NCBI GenBank assembly: GCA_963823675.1
Contig: CAWGMT010000012.1
Location: 1,977,825 to 2,041,824, forward strand
DNA: 64,000 nt
Source of the DNA: CAWGMT01 sp963823675
GTDB lineage: Bacteria; Planctomycetota; Planctomycetia; Isosphaerales; Isosphaeraceae
Reading direction: 5' to 3'
Positions 10,491 to 18,239 of the stretch are shown here, one piece after another (the first letter of the stretch is position 1; each line of letters begins with the position of its first letter). Made by a program: the position numbers and the translations under genes. The notes below the pieces were generated by a model, which did no database searches, was not told the DNA's origin, and saw only the letters and a program-made list of their open reading frames with translations.

Positions 10491-11067
10491 GCGTCTTCCC
10501 TTTGCGCCCTTCGCGCCTTCGCGGTGGGAGAGTGAAGTTGGCCGCGACCAATCGACACGCAGGCGACGTCACGCAGCAACTTGCGAATCGTGGAGAATGA
10601 GCAATGGCAAACGCCCTTGATCGACAACGACGCGAAGCGGCCGGAGGACCCCTTCAACCCGCCGGGCCAGGCGCCGCTGCACGTGCCCGGCTCGCCGCGC
10701 GCGGTCGGAGGAGCCACGAGTGACCCGCTGCCTCCAAAACCAGGCAGGAGCTCCTTTTCGTTTCGGTTCACTGGCCGGACGCGAAGTCACCGCCGTGCTG
10801 CGCTTCGGTCGATCATACCGAAGCGCGCTACGCATTGGTTCGGACCTATACAGACACGTCCAGCCGCCCGGACTTAACCTCTTTTCCAGACGCTTGTTGC
10901 GGCGTGCCGCCTCGGCAAGGACGAATCGAACAGAAGAACAGGGAATTTCCTTTGGCCTGGTGTCAACCTGGCCCATTGTCGTTCGACTACGTTGTGGCAC
11001 GTGATCAAGTGACTGTGAATCACCCCGCGTGACACGTGCAGACAACCCCAAGAAACGAGGAGAAACC
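10491..11067. other. Gene-free stretch
   Basis: Begins with the repeat flank of the GxxExxY remnant (about 10498-10530). A plus-strand reading at 10593-10745 has coding-like composition (LIDNDAKRPEDPFNPPGQAP) but no recognisable family and no clear start, so I do not call it. Confidence 0.45.
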
Positions 11068-11499
11068 ATGACCGGTACGTCCATCACCCCGTATCTGTTC
11101 TTCAGCGGTCGCTGCGAGGAGGCGCTGGAGTTTTACCGCAAGGCCCTCGGCGCGGAGGTCGAGATGCTGATGCGCTATGACGAGAGCCCGACGCCACCGC
11201 CGCCTGGGATGCTCCAGGCAGGGTTCGAGAAAAAGGTCATGCACGCCTCGTTCCGCGTCCGCGGAGTGCCGCTGATGGCGTCCGACGGGTGCGACGATAA
11301 GTCGAAGTTCGGCGCGCTGCGGCTTGCGCTCGCCGTTCCCACGGAGGCGGACGCCCACCGGGCAATCGACGCCCTCGCGGACGGCGGAAGCATCCAGATG
11401 CCGCTCAGCAAGACGTTCTGGTCGCCGTGCTTCGGCCTGGTCACCGATCGCTTCGGTCTGGGCTGGATGGTGATGGTCCCCCAGGCCCTGGCGGACTGA
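11068..11499 (+). CDS. VOC family protein (PhnB/glyoxalase-like)
   Basis: A 143-residue single-domain member of the vicinal oxygen chelate superfamily, PhnB/3-demethylubiquinone-methyltransferase-like branch. The sequence begins MTGTSITPYLFFSGRCEEAL, then EFYRKALGAEVEMLMRY. The phrase 'PYLFF.G.CEEALEFY..ALGAE' is typical, as is the end FWSPCFGLVTDRFGLGWMV. Start is ATG 11068, preceded by cgaggag at 11056-11062; a longer reading from 11029 lacks such a site. The gene is monocistronic with noncoding DNA on both sides. Substrate cannot be inferred. Confidence 0.85.
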   Translation: MTGTSITPYLFFSGRCEEALEFYRKALGAEVEMLMRYDESPTPPPPGMLQAGFEKKVMHASFRVRGVPLMASDGCDDKSKFGALRLALAVPTEADAHRAIDALADGGSIQMPLSKTFWSPCFGLVTDRFGLGWMVMVPQALAD

Positions 11500-11576
11500 T
11501 ACGACGAGAGCCGAGCTCCAGGGTGGCATGGAGGTGTGGATCCCGCTCGGGTCGCAGGGTAGACTGTTGCACGCTT

Positions 11577-11791
11577 CGGTTCGACGACACCGAAGCACTT
11601 TCTGCGAAGCACCAGGCGTGACCTCACTTGGCAGTTCATGTAAAATTCCAGACGAGGCACCGCCGCATCTTCTGGGCGACGGCGACTGCCTACTCCGACC
11701 CGACCTGAAGTCCGAAACCACCGCCGGGCTCGCCGAGTCCCTGGGCCTTCCTAGGTTCCACCAAGCGCGGCCTAAGGTGCAAGCTCAACCG
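11577..11791. repeat. 215-bp direct repeat, copy 1
   Basis: This stretch and 14724-14938 are the same length and align without gaps, with about 19 mismatches by hand count (roughly 91% identity), the first 120 bp being closest. Both copies are in the same orientation and lie downstream of small unrelated genes. No terminal inverted repeats are evident. Open frames on both strands inside the repeat are not obviously protein-coding. Confidence 0.85.
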
Positions 11792-11837
11792 AATACGAGG
11801 GCGCGGCTCATCCGTCTTCGGGCTGAGGGACCATGGT

Positions 11838-12689
11838 TCATCGAGACGCCGGCTGCTGCTGATCGAACCTCGCCGGATCGACCGCCGCGAAACTGTCAGC
11901 GAGCGTGTAGTTGTCGAAGTAGATGGTCATCGGTTCTCGCCAGCGGTCTCGGTAGAGACCGACCTTGTTGTAGATGCTGTCCTCACCCTCCTTGAAAGCC
12001 GTCGCGCCCTTGTAGGTAACGACGCGGGATCCGTTCATCCACAACTCGACAATGCCGTCCTCGCCCCGGCTGAACCGAATGTGATAGACCATGTCATTCC
12101 ACTGGCCGAATTTGATTTCCGCCAGGGTGTAGTGCTTCGTCCGGCCCCAGGCGGAATCTGCCAATCGGATGGTGAGGTCGTGCTTGCCGTTACGGAATCG
12201 CTCGGCGACCAAGGGACTCCCGCTCACGCCGTATTGCTTCCACTGCGCGATCACCAGCCGGTTGTCCACCACGGGGAAGCCGGGCGGAATCAGGAAGGAA
12301 AACCCATACCACACGTCGCGCCCGACGAACCCGTGACGGGCGGAGTCGAGCTCGGCCCGCTCGGTCTGATTGCCGTCGTCGCCGACTTGCTGGATGTCGC
12401 CCTCGCGGACGGTAATCCGCCCGGACTTCGTGCCGGTTCGCGCGTAGTCCGTCGATACCGCGACGGCGCCCGGCGCATAGCGGCCGTCGCCCGCGTTGCC
12501 CGGTCGCCAGAAGGAGGCGACCGAATCGCCCTCGAAGCCGTCAAATCGGACGATCTCGGGGCCACGGACGCTCTGACCGGCGCGATCGCCCAGGCCGGCG
12601 TTACCGGCATCCGGCTCCGAGAGCCGGCTGCAGCCGCAAAGCAACGCATGGGTCGCAACGAAAGCTATGCGCCACGTGTTGGAACACAT
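11838..12689 (-). CDS. Heparin-lyase-I-like polysaccharide lyase, lipoprotein
   Basis: A secreted protein of 283 residues. The N-terminus MCSNTWRIAFVATHALLCGC is a signal peptide with a lipobox (LLCGC) placing it on a membrane. The body has the beta-jelly-roll features of the polysaccharide lyase/heparin lyase I family: DGFEGDSV, the NQTERAELD segment, DVWYGFSFLIPPGFP, VIAQWKQYG, EIKFGQWNDMVYHIRFS, GIVELWMNG and a C-terminal NKVGLYRDRW with IYFDNYTLAD. Members bind or cleave acidic polysaccharides by beta-elimination; the actual substrate is unknown. The gene stands alone. No frameshift. Confidence 0.8.
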   Translation of the reverse strand: MCSNTWRIAFVATHALLCGCSRLSEPDAGNAGLGDRAGQSVRGPEIVRFDGFEGDSVASFWRPGNAGDGRYAPGAVAVSTDYARTGTKSGRITVREGDIQQVGDDGNQTERAELDSARHGFVGRDVWYGFSFLIPPGFPVVDNRLVIAQWKQYGVSGSPLVAERFRNGKHDLTIRLADSAWGRTKHYTLAEIKFGQWNDMVYHIRFSRGEDGIVELWMNGSRVVTYKGATAFKEGEDSIYNKVGLYRDRWREPMTIYFDNYTLADSFAAVDPARFDQQQPASR

Positions 12690-12789
12690 GTTCGGCCTTT
12701 CTCAATCGACCGCGGGCCTGCCGGCGCTCGTGAGCCTGGGCGCTTACCGGGCATCGATATTATCGCATCTTCAGGGGGCGTACCACATA

Positions 12790-13156
12790 CGCACCCGCGC
12801 GGCCCGGAGAACACTCGCTCGGCGGCCGGCTCGATGGTGGCGAAGAGCGCCCGCCCCTGCCCGATGAACTGGTGCAGCTTGAACGCGAAGGCCCGCCCGC
12901 CGCCCTCGCGCTCGCCGCCACAATTGAGGACCTCGCGGAGACGCTGGGCGCACGCGTCCGGGGTCGGCCCCGGTCGATTCGGCCAGAACTCTAGCCGCCG
13001 CGGCCAATGGAAGCAAGTTCCGGCCAGAGCCGAGCCTCCAGGTCGAGCGATCGATCGACGAATTCTCGGATCCGGTCGTCGGCGATCTTGATGAACGACC
13101 GCACAAGGTCGCGGTACTTGGTCAGGACGCGGGAGTGGCGGTCGAAGATGGACATG
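12790..13156 (-). pseudogene. Remnant of a DUF1998-type DEAD/DEAH helicase
   Basis: From ATG 13156 the minus strand reads 54 residues (MSIFDRHSRVLTKYRDLVRS, then FIKIADDRIREFVD and ARLWPE) to a TAG. This opening resembles the N-terminus of very large DEAD/DEAH helicases of the DUF1998 group found in defence islands. About 100 bp further on, another frame gives CAQRLREVLNCGGE and then FAFKLHQFIGQGRALFATIE, a segment known from the middle of the same proteins. More than a thousand residues of the usual protein are absent, so these are two pieces of a deleted gene. Assignment rests on remembered family motifs. Confidence 0.5.
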
Positions 13157-13535
13157 GCTCGCCCTTAGACGTCGAACGTATCGGGGATCTTGGCGCGAAC
13201 TTCCTGAAGACGTTCCCTTCGAGCATGTCGCGGAATTCCGCCTTAAGCCCGCGCGGCTGGGGAAATAGGGTCTCCGCGCGTCCGAAATCCCGTTCGAGCA
13301 GCGTCCGTAGTTTCTCGCTGAACTCGGAAACGACGAATGGGTCGCCAGGTGAGAAGTCCGATAACGGGCGCGGCCAGCCATTGCGTAGGGTGAGGACGCG
13401 CTGGGCTGGAACGTAGTTGAGGAATTCGAGCGCGATCGTCTTACCCGTGGCCTGCGGTCCGACAAACACGGTCAGATCGCCGAAGCGAATGTCGGCGTCG
13501 ACGACCTGGCCGATATTTTTGAGCTTGAGATGCAT
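13157..13535 (-). pseudogene. Internally deleted AAA-type ATPase
   Basis: Starts MHLKLKNIGQVVDADIRFGD, then LTVFVGPQATGKTIALEFL, an SMC/AAA-like ATPase N-terminus with Walker A GPQATGKT. It passes directly into NYVPAQRVLTLRNGWPRP and FSPGDPFVVSEFSEKLRTLL, which in such proteins lies about a hundred residues later. The reading then ends in unrelated residues after EFRDMLEGNVFRKF. Walker B and the C-terminal half are missing. It lies immediately upstream of the helicase remnant in the same direction, so the two were probably one defence operon. No frameshift alone restores it. Confidence 0.5.
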
Positions 13536-13544
13536 GATGCTCAC

Positions 13545-13878
13545 TTCCAGTTGAGAGACGCACTACGCAGAATACCAGAAAAATCACGTCTCGTCGTTGT
13601 TCTACCAACACTCAGATTCGTCGGGCTGCGCGGATCTTGGGAGGCGAACGTCGTTAACCCGGAGCCAACGGCGACGGCGACCGTCGAGACTGGAACAGCG
13701 AGCGCCGTCGCCGTTGGCTCCGGGTTAAACAAGTACTGCGGCCGCGGCTTGGCCGCGCTGTGTCCTCTGCTACTCTGTGGTGATTCAATGCCGTTTCAGC
13801 GCACCTTCCCCGGCGGTGGTTTCAATCTTGTTGTGCGTCTGGGTGCCGAAGGATACGGAATCCCTCGGGGGATCGAAG
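13545..13878. other. Short gene-free stretch holding the inverted repeat
   Basis: Apart from the inverted repeat at 13654-13728 and the following ggccgcgctgtgt segment shared with 30930-30955, I see nothing. Confidence 0.6.
13654..13728. repeat. 26-bp perfect inverted repeat element, copy 1
   Basis: Arms at 13654-13679 (TTAACCCGGAGCCAACGGCG...) and 13703-13728 are exact complements around a 23-base loop. A second copy lies at 30854-30927 with two mismatches between arms and a different loop. Both are followed by a related tail ending in GGCCGCGCTGTGT. This looks like a dispersed hairpin-forming element. Confidence 0.8.
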
Positions 13879-14550
13879 CTACTTCCCCTCTTCTCTCGTC
13901 GGAGTGATGACCTTCAACTCCATCCAGATCGGCGCATCAGGGACCTTGATGCGCGGCTTTCGAAACCGGCAGACGGTCGGCTCGGATTGGTCCGTGCTAA
14001 AAGAGGATTGTTGGCCCTCACTTCGTGCCACCTTCAGCCGGCCGCTGACGGGGCCGATGCTCTGGATCGACGTTCGATCCGGCCCCGCCCATTTCGTTTG
14101 GATCACGAGTTTGCACTCGTACCAGTCGTATCCGCCGCCGTCCGGCCCGGCCTGATTGACCTTCGTCCTGCCGACGATGGCCATCCCGGAGAGCCAACTG
14201 GCCTCCGGCACCTCAACACCCATTTCGTCCGACATCTGCTTGACCAAGTGACGCTGGTAGTCGAGAGGTATTCGATTGGGACTGCCGTCGCCATCGAACT
14301 GGACCCACCCCTCGACGAAGCCGTTCTCCCACCGGTAGACATTGATGTCACTCCCTGGCCCCAATAACGTGGCCATCAGCTTAGTTATGTCGGTGGTTTC
14401 CGTGTCAGGCCAGATCCTGGGGGCGGATGTCAGACCGGTGGAGGCGGGCGTGTTCGGAGCCGGGCCGGGTGCAGACGGCTTCCGGCACGCGGCTGATACG
14501 GAGAGCAAACCTGCAACCGCCACCATGAAGAAGACGCGAGCACGAAGCAT
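13879..14550 (-). CDS. Hypothetical lipoprotein
   Basis: A protein of 223 residues from ATG 14550 (MLRARVFFMVAVAGLLSVSA followed by AC), a signal peptide with lipobox SAAC. After a Pro/Ala/Ser spacer (KPSAPGPAPNTPAS) the mature part is a mixed globular sequence without a motif I recognise (IWPDTETTDITKLMATLL, WENGFVEGWVQFDGDG, YDWYECKLVIQT). A longer reading to 14613 adds only basic residues before the signal peptide and is less likely. No neighbours in an operon. Probably membrane anchored; function unknown. Confidence 0.65.
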   Translation of the reverse strand: MLRARVFFMVAVAGLLSVSAACRKPSAPGPAPNTPASTGLTSAPRIWPDTETTDITKLMATLLGPGSDINVYRWENGFVEGWVQFDGDGSPNRIPLDYQRHLVKQMSDEMGVEVPEASWLSGMAIVGRTKVNQAGPDGGGYDWYECKLVIQTKWAGPDRTSIQSIGPVSGRLKVARSEGQQSSFSTDQSEPTVCRFRKPRIKVPDAPIWMELKVITPTREEGK

Positions 14551-14723
14551 GCTGGTTCTCCGCCGCCTGACGCTCCTCGGACCGCCGAGACAGTGCTTCT
14601 GCCGGACTGCCAATGCCTCGGCTCAAGACTTGGGCGTAAGTCATCGTCGCGCCTACTTGGCCGCCATCGCCCGCTCTATTCTCGCGCCCGATCGCAACTG
14701 AATCAAGTAGCCCTTGTCTGCGT

Positions 14724-14938
14724 CGGTCCGACGACACCGAAGCACTTTCTGCGAAGCACCAGGCGCGCCCTCACTTGGCAGTTCATGCACAATTCCAGAC
14801 GAGGCACCGCCGCATCTTCTGGGCGACGGCGACTGCCTACTCCGACCCGACCTGAGGTCCGAAACCATCGCCGGGCTCGCCGAATCCCTGGCCTTTCCCA
14901 GGTATCACCAGCCGCGGCTGAAGGTGTGAGCTCAACCG
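14724..14938. repeat. 215-bp direct repeat, copy 2
   Basis: Ungapped partner of 11577-11791, same orientation, about 91% identical by hand count. Mismatches cluster in the last 75 bp. Confidence 0.85.
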
Positions 14939-15045
14939 TTCAGAAATCCGCGTCCGAGTCGCCTATGGACCTCGATGGCTGCACCGATTACCCGGTGGGC
15001 CAACTCTTCGTCGTGTTCAGCTATCGGTTCCCACTCCATATTTTT

Positions 15046-15540
15046 CCTTTGTGCTCCTCGTGCCCTTGGTGGTTCAGTTCAAGTCATTGATTGGGTCGTT
15101 CTCTGCGCTCGGCGGTCGTTCAAAAGGAACGGAGGAATTAACCACGAAGGGCACCAAGAGCACAAAGGAACGCAAGATTGGCCAGTGTGACGTTACGATC
15201 CGTCTTGTGCCTCCCTCGTCGAGAGCCGGAACGTGGAAGTTGATAAGGAAAGAGATCATCAACCGGTTTTCAGTCCGTGCATTCCCTTTGTGCTCTTCGT
15301 GCCCTTGGTGGTTCAATTCCAGCCACTAACTGCGCCGGTCTACGCGCTTCGCGGTTGTTCAAGAGGAACGGAGGAATCTACCACGAAGAGCACCAAGAGC
15401 ACAAAGAAATGCACGAACAGCCGGTGTCAGGTCACGATCCGTCGGGTGCCCGCGGCATTCCGGAGGGGAACGTGAAAGTCGATCAGCGATTTTCCGTCGT
15501 GCTTTTCGTGCCCTTGGTGGTTCAATTCCGGTCATTGATT
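15046..15540. repeat. Tandem units built from CTTTGTGCTC/ACCACGAAG inverted pairs
   Basis: Segment A (ctttgtgctcttcgtgccc, continuing ttggtggttca) begins at about 15046, 15284 and 15491. Its inverted partner B (accacgaagggcaccaagag, continuing cacaaag) sits at about 15140 and 15379. Each A-B pair with the spacer after it repeats every 210-240 bp, and the spacers are also similar (ggaacggaggaat before each B; gtcacgatccgt/gttacgatccgt after). So the region is two and a half diverged units. The same motif style flanks GxxExxY genes in related genomes. Confidence 0.8.
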
Positions 15541-15564
15541 TAGCTGAACCACCGGCAATAATCC

Positions 15565-16563
15565 CTATGCCGATTCGCCGTCGCGAGGCTTGGATCGCCC
15601 CGACGCGGCCAGAATGCGGTGATAGATCACGTAGAGCGGACGGTCGTAGATGTCCGCGATCACGATATTCGCACCCTTGACCTTGAGCAGAATGCCCGGG
15701 AGCATCGCGCGCTGGTTCCCGAGGGTGAAACCGCGGGGCCTGGCGTTGAAGCGGATTTGCAGCAATTCCGGCCAGAGCACTTCGCCCTGGATGTCGCCCT
15801 GGACCATCGCCATCCCCTCCGGCCCGATGACGAGGCTCGCCTTCTTCCAGTTCTTGATCTCCCGGATGCCCTCGCCAAAGCTGGCTGCGTAGAGGATCGC
15901 ACCCAGAAATGCGCAAATGATGCCGGCCGCACCCCAGGCGGTCTCATCAAATCCCGAGAAGCCGGCGGCCGTCCAGGCTGCCCCGGTACCCATCAGGCCG
16001 AAGAGAAACGCCCGGTACCCACGCCGGCCGCCTCTCAAGCGGCGGCTGGCCGCGCGGTAAGTTCTGACACCGTCCTGGCCGAAACGCCGCTCTTGATCTT
16101 CGAGGTATTCGGCCAACACGGGGTTCACATCGCGGCCGCCGCGATCGGGAACCCGCTTTGCAAGGAACCGGTAAACTTCGTGCGAGGGGAAATTCAGACG
16201 CGAGGGGATCTGGAGCAGGCCGCCGTCGTGCGCGACTTCGATCGGGCAGGATGCCTTGCGGAATTCCGCGGGGTCGGCCAAGCGGCCGCCGGCCGTGATG
16301 TTCTGGATGCTCGCGTACGGGACCAGGACCGGCGGCCCAGCGTCCTCCACCTCCAGGCCATGCTCGCGGAACGTCGCGGTCAGAGACCGCTCTCGTCCGA
16401 AGAGACACAACGATCCCCCGAGCGCCAGGGGCAACGCCGCTCCGGTTAGCAACCAATGGGTTCCGAAAATCAGTCCGGCGGTCACGAGACCAAGGCCGAC
16501 GGCCAGAAAAAACAGCCACACCCAGGGAAGATCACCGCGCGACTCGATCCGTTCCCCGATCAT
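15565..16563 (-). CDS. Hypothetical membrane protein
   Basis: A 332-residue protein with two hydrophobic regions: about 13-50 (LPWVWLFFLAVGLGLVTAGL and LLTGAALPLALGGSLCLFG) and about 190-235 (FLFGLMGTGAAWTAAGF, AAGIICAFLGAILYAA). Each pair is followed by a similar soluble segment with GLEVEDAGPPVLVPYASIQN in the first half and VIGPEGMAMVQGDIQGEVLW in the second, both shaped like the short beta-rich domains of 'membrane pair plus cytoplasmic domain' proteins, which suggests an internal duplication. The ATG at 16563 overlaps the upstream gene's stop (ATGA), so the two are translationally coupled. Function unknown. Confidence 0.7.
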   Translation of the reverse strand: MIGERIESRGDLPWVWLFFLAVGLGLVTAGLIFGTHWLLTGAALPLALGGSLCLFGRERSLTATFREHGLEVEDAGPPVLVPYASIQNITAGGRLADPAEFRKASCPIEVAHDGGLLQIPSRLNFPSHEVYRFLAKRVPDRGGRDVNPVLAEYLEDQERRFGQDGVRTYRAASRRLRGGRRGYRAFLFGLMGTGAAWTAAGFSGFDETAWGAAGIICAFLGAILYAASFGEGIREIKNWKKASLVIGPEGMAMVQGDIQGEVLWPELLQIRFNARPRGFTLGNQRAMLPGILLKVKGANIVIADIYDRPLYVIYHRILAASGRSKPRDGESA

Positions 16564-17084
16564 CGCGGCAGTCCCTCGGCCAAATTGGCTTGCTGCGCGT
16601 GGGCCTGGAAGTGACGCGCCGCCGTGACCGCCCGGAAAAGGGCGACGACAATGATGATCTTCACGATGATCCCCTGGGCCAGCGTCGCGGGCTCCAGGAA
16701 CCCGAACGCCGCCATTGCGACGAGGTAAAGGACCAGACTTGTAATCGTGATGGGAACAGGGAACTGCTTGATGATCAAGCCGAACACCACGAATAACAGG
16801 CCCAGCAAGGCCGGCAAGCCGTAAATCAGATAGCCCGAAAACGTTGCCGTCTGCCGGAACGGCGCGACGTCGGCCGGAGCAATCTGGTTCTGCTGGATCG
16901 CTTGCTGGATTTCGTTGGGCAAGTTAAAGAGAAGAAAACCATTCAGGGCCATCGTCAAGACGCCGATGACGATCAGGATTCGCTGCGCCTGTTTGAGCTC
17001 GTTCCCCCTGGCAGCCTGGGCCAGGCTGCCGAGCGGCTCCCCGCTCTGAGCGATCGGCGGCTGGTAGGGGTTGTTCGCTTCCAC
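16560..17084 (-). CDS. Hypothetical four-helix membrane protein
   Basis: Starts at GTG 17084 (VEANNPYQPP), preceded by GAGGAG seven bases upstream; a TTG at 17105 is possible but has no such site. The NPYQPP opening is common among planctomycete membrane proteins. Four hydrophobic helices follow: ILIVIGVLTMALNGFLLF, GYLIYGLPALLGLLFVVFGL, ITSLVLYLVAMAAFGFL and GIIVKIIIVVALFRAV. About 174 residues. First gene of a two-gene operon with the downstream membrane protein. Function unknown. Confidence 0.7.
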   Translation of the reverse strand: MEANNPYQPPIAQSGEPLGSLAQAARGNELKQAQRILIVIGVLTMALNGFLLFNLPNEIQQAIQQNQIAPADVAPFRQTATFSGYLIYGLPALLGLLFVVFGLIIKQFPVPITITSLVLYLVAMAAFGFLEPATLAQGIIVKIIIVVALFRAVTAARHFQAHAQQANLAEGLPR

Positions 17085-17239
17085 GACTGTGCTCCTCGAT
17101 GACAAAGGGGTTCCTCAATGCCAACTCGGCCTGGCCGCACTGACGAGCAACACAAATCCGAATCATGGCGGCTCGGCGGAATCCCTGCAATGAGGTACCA
17201 TCGGAACCAGGCGCAGTTCCTGTTATTCCGGAGCTCCTC

Positions 17240-17476
17240 ATGATCCCTACGACCTCAAAGCCCGTGGTCTGTCATAAAGTCGGCGTACCCCGCGAGACTC
17301 TGGTCCCCAAAGAGGATGGGAAGCGCTTCTGCGACAAGGTGAATGAAGGCCGGGAACCGCGGAGCCAACCTCATGGCTTTTACTATCTGCGGCGGGGTGA
17401 CTGGGGGAAGAAAGTCACGGGGCTGCCGAACGTGCCGGACGCGTGGAAATCATTCTTGCAGAAAAAGCCCGCCTAG
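17240..17476 (+). CDS. Small hypothetical protein
   Basis: From ATG 17240, 78 residues (MIPTTSKPVVCHKVGVPRET, ending WKSFLQKKPA). GGAG lies seven bases upstream. The sequence is hydrophilic and not low-complexity, with GFYYLRRGDWGKKVTGLP near the end, which makes real coding likely. No family recognised. It is isolated between divergent genes. Confidence 0.45.
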   Translation: MIPTTSKPVVCHKVGVPRETLVPKEDGKRFCDKVNEGREPRSQPHGFYYLRRGDWGKKVTGLPNVPDAWKSFLQKKPA

Positions 17477-17752
17477 CGTTAATGTCGGAGGCGGGCACCA
17501 TCGGCGTCCTTGATCGGCGTCAGCCTTCAGATAACGGGCTAGAGCCAGGCCCGGCCGGCCCCGCGTCTCGCGGTCGCTAATGAGATTCCGTGGAGGAGCG
17601 AAAACGTGCCAGTCGAATTTTGACGGGCACCGCAATCTGCCAATGGCGACCCTTTTCTTCGTCGTTTTGACCTCACCGTTGGTTCTCGTCTTACGGCATC
17701 ATACGATACTCTTGCCCTCGTAACCGCGAACATCTCTTCACGGAGACGACCA

Positions 17753-18199
17753 ATGAGCGCTCGACCAATTCCGGAGGGTTATCATACGATCACGCCGAAC
17801 ATCATCGTGGAGGACGCCGAGCAGGCTGTCGATTTCTACAAGAGGGCATTCGGTGCCGAGGAGAAAATGCGACTCACGATGCCGGACGGAAAAATCACGC
17901 ACTGTGAGCTGCAAATCGGCGATTCGCGATTGAATCTGGGCGAGGCGATGGAGGGCTGGCCGGCGCACCCGTTGCTCGCTCAGCTCTACGTGGAGGACTC
18001 TGACGCGTTGTTCCAGCGCGCGGTTGACGCCGGCGCCAAGGTGACGATGCCGATGACTGAGATGTTCTTCGGGTCGCGCGAAGGCCGCGTCGTCGACCCT
18101 CACGGTGGCACCTGGACCATCGCCACTCGCAAAGAAGACGTCTCTCCTGAAGAGATGCAGAGACGGCTTATCGCGTTCGCGTCTGAGGAGCAAAGTTAG
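17753..18199 (+). CDS. VOC family protein (glyoxalase/PhnB-like)
   Basis: 148 residues with the VOC fold signature: ITPNIIVEDAEQAVDFYKRA, FGAEEKMRLTMPDGKITHCE, LQIGDSRLNLGEA, and FGSREGRVVDPHGGTWTIAT. The 'VVDPHG..W.IATR' end is typical of the PhnB-like branch. ATG 17753 follows cacggagacgacc. This is a second, distinct VOC paralogue in the window (compare 11068-11499) and is not an obvious recent duplicate. Substrate unknown. Confidence 0.88.
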   Translation: MSARPIPEGYHTITPNIIVEDAEQAVDFYKRAFGAEEKMRLTMPDGKITHCELQIGDSRLNLGEAMEGWPAHPLLAQLYVEDSDALFQRAVDAGAKVTMPMTEMFFGSREGRVVDPHGGTWTIATRKEDVSPEEMQRRLIAFASEEQS

Positions 18200-18239
18200 G
18201 ACCCCTCACTGGCCATCGCAGGGAAACTCGGACGCGCCG

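Larger units (their letters stand above)
14551..15564. other. Gene-free, repeat-dominated stretch
   Basis: Contains 215-bp repeat copy 2 (14724-14938) followed by a tandem block of about 220-bp units (15046-15540). No gene is supported. Confidence 0.7.

Noticed and set aside
14653..14868. Similar open frames inside both 215-bp repeats (GGASSGI.HELPSE)
   Set aside because: Similarity follows from DNA identity of the repeats. Several frames are open, and there is no ribosome-binding site.
15046..15540. CRISPR array
   Set aside because: Repeat units are long, diverged, alternately inverted and not separated by uniform spacers; no cas genes are present.
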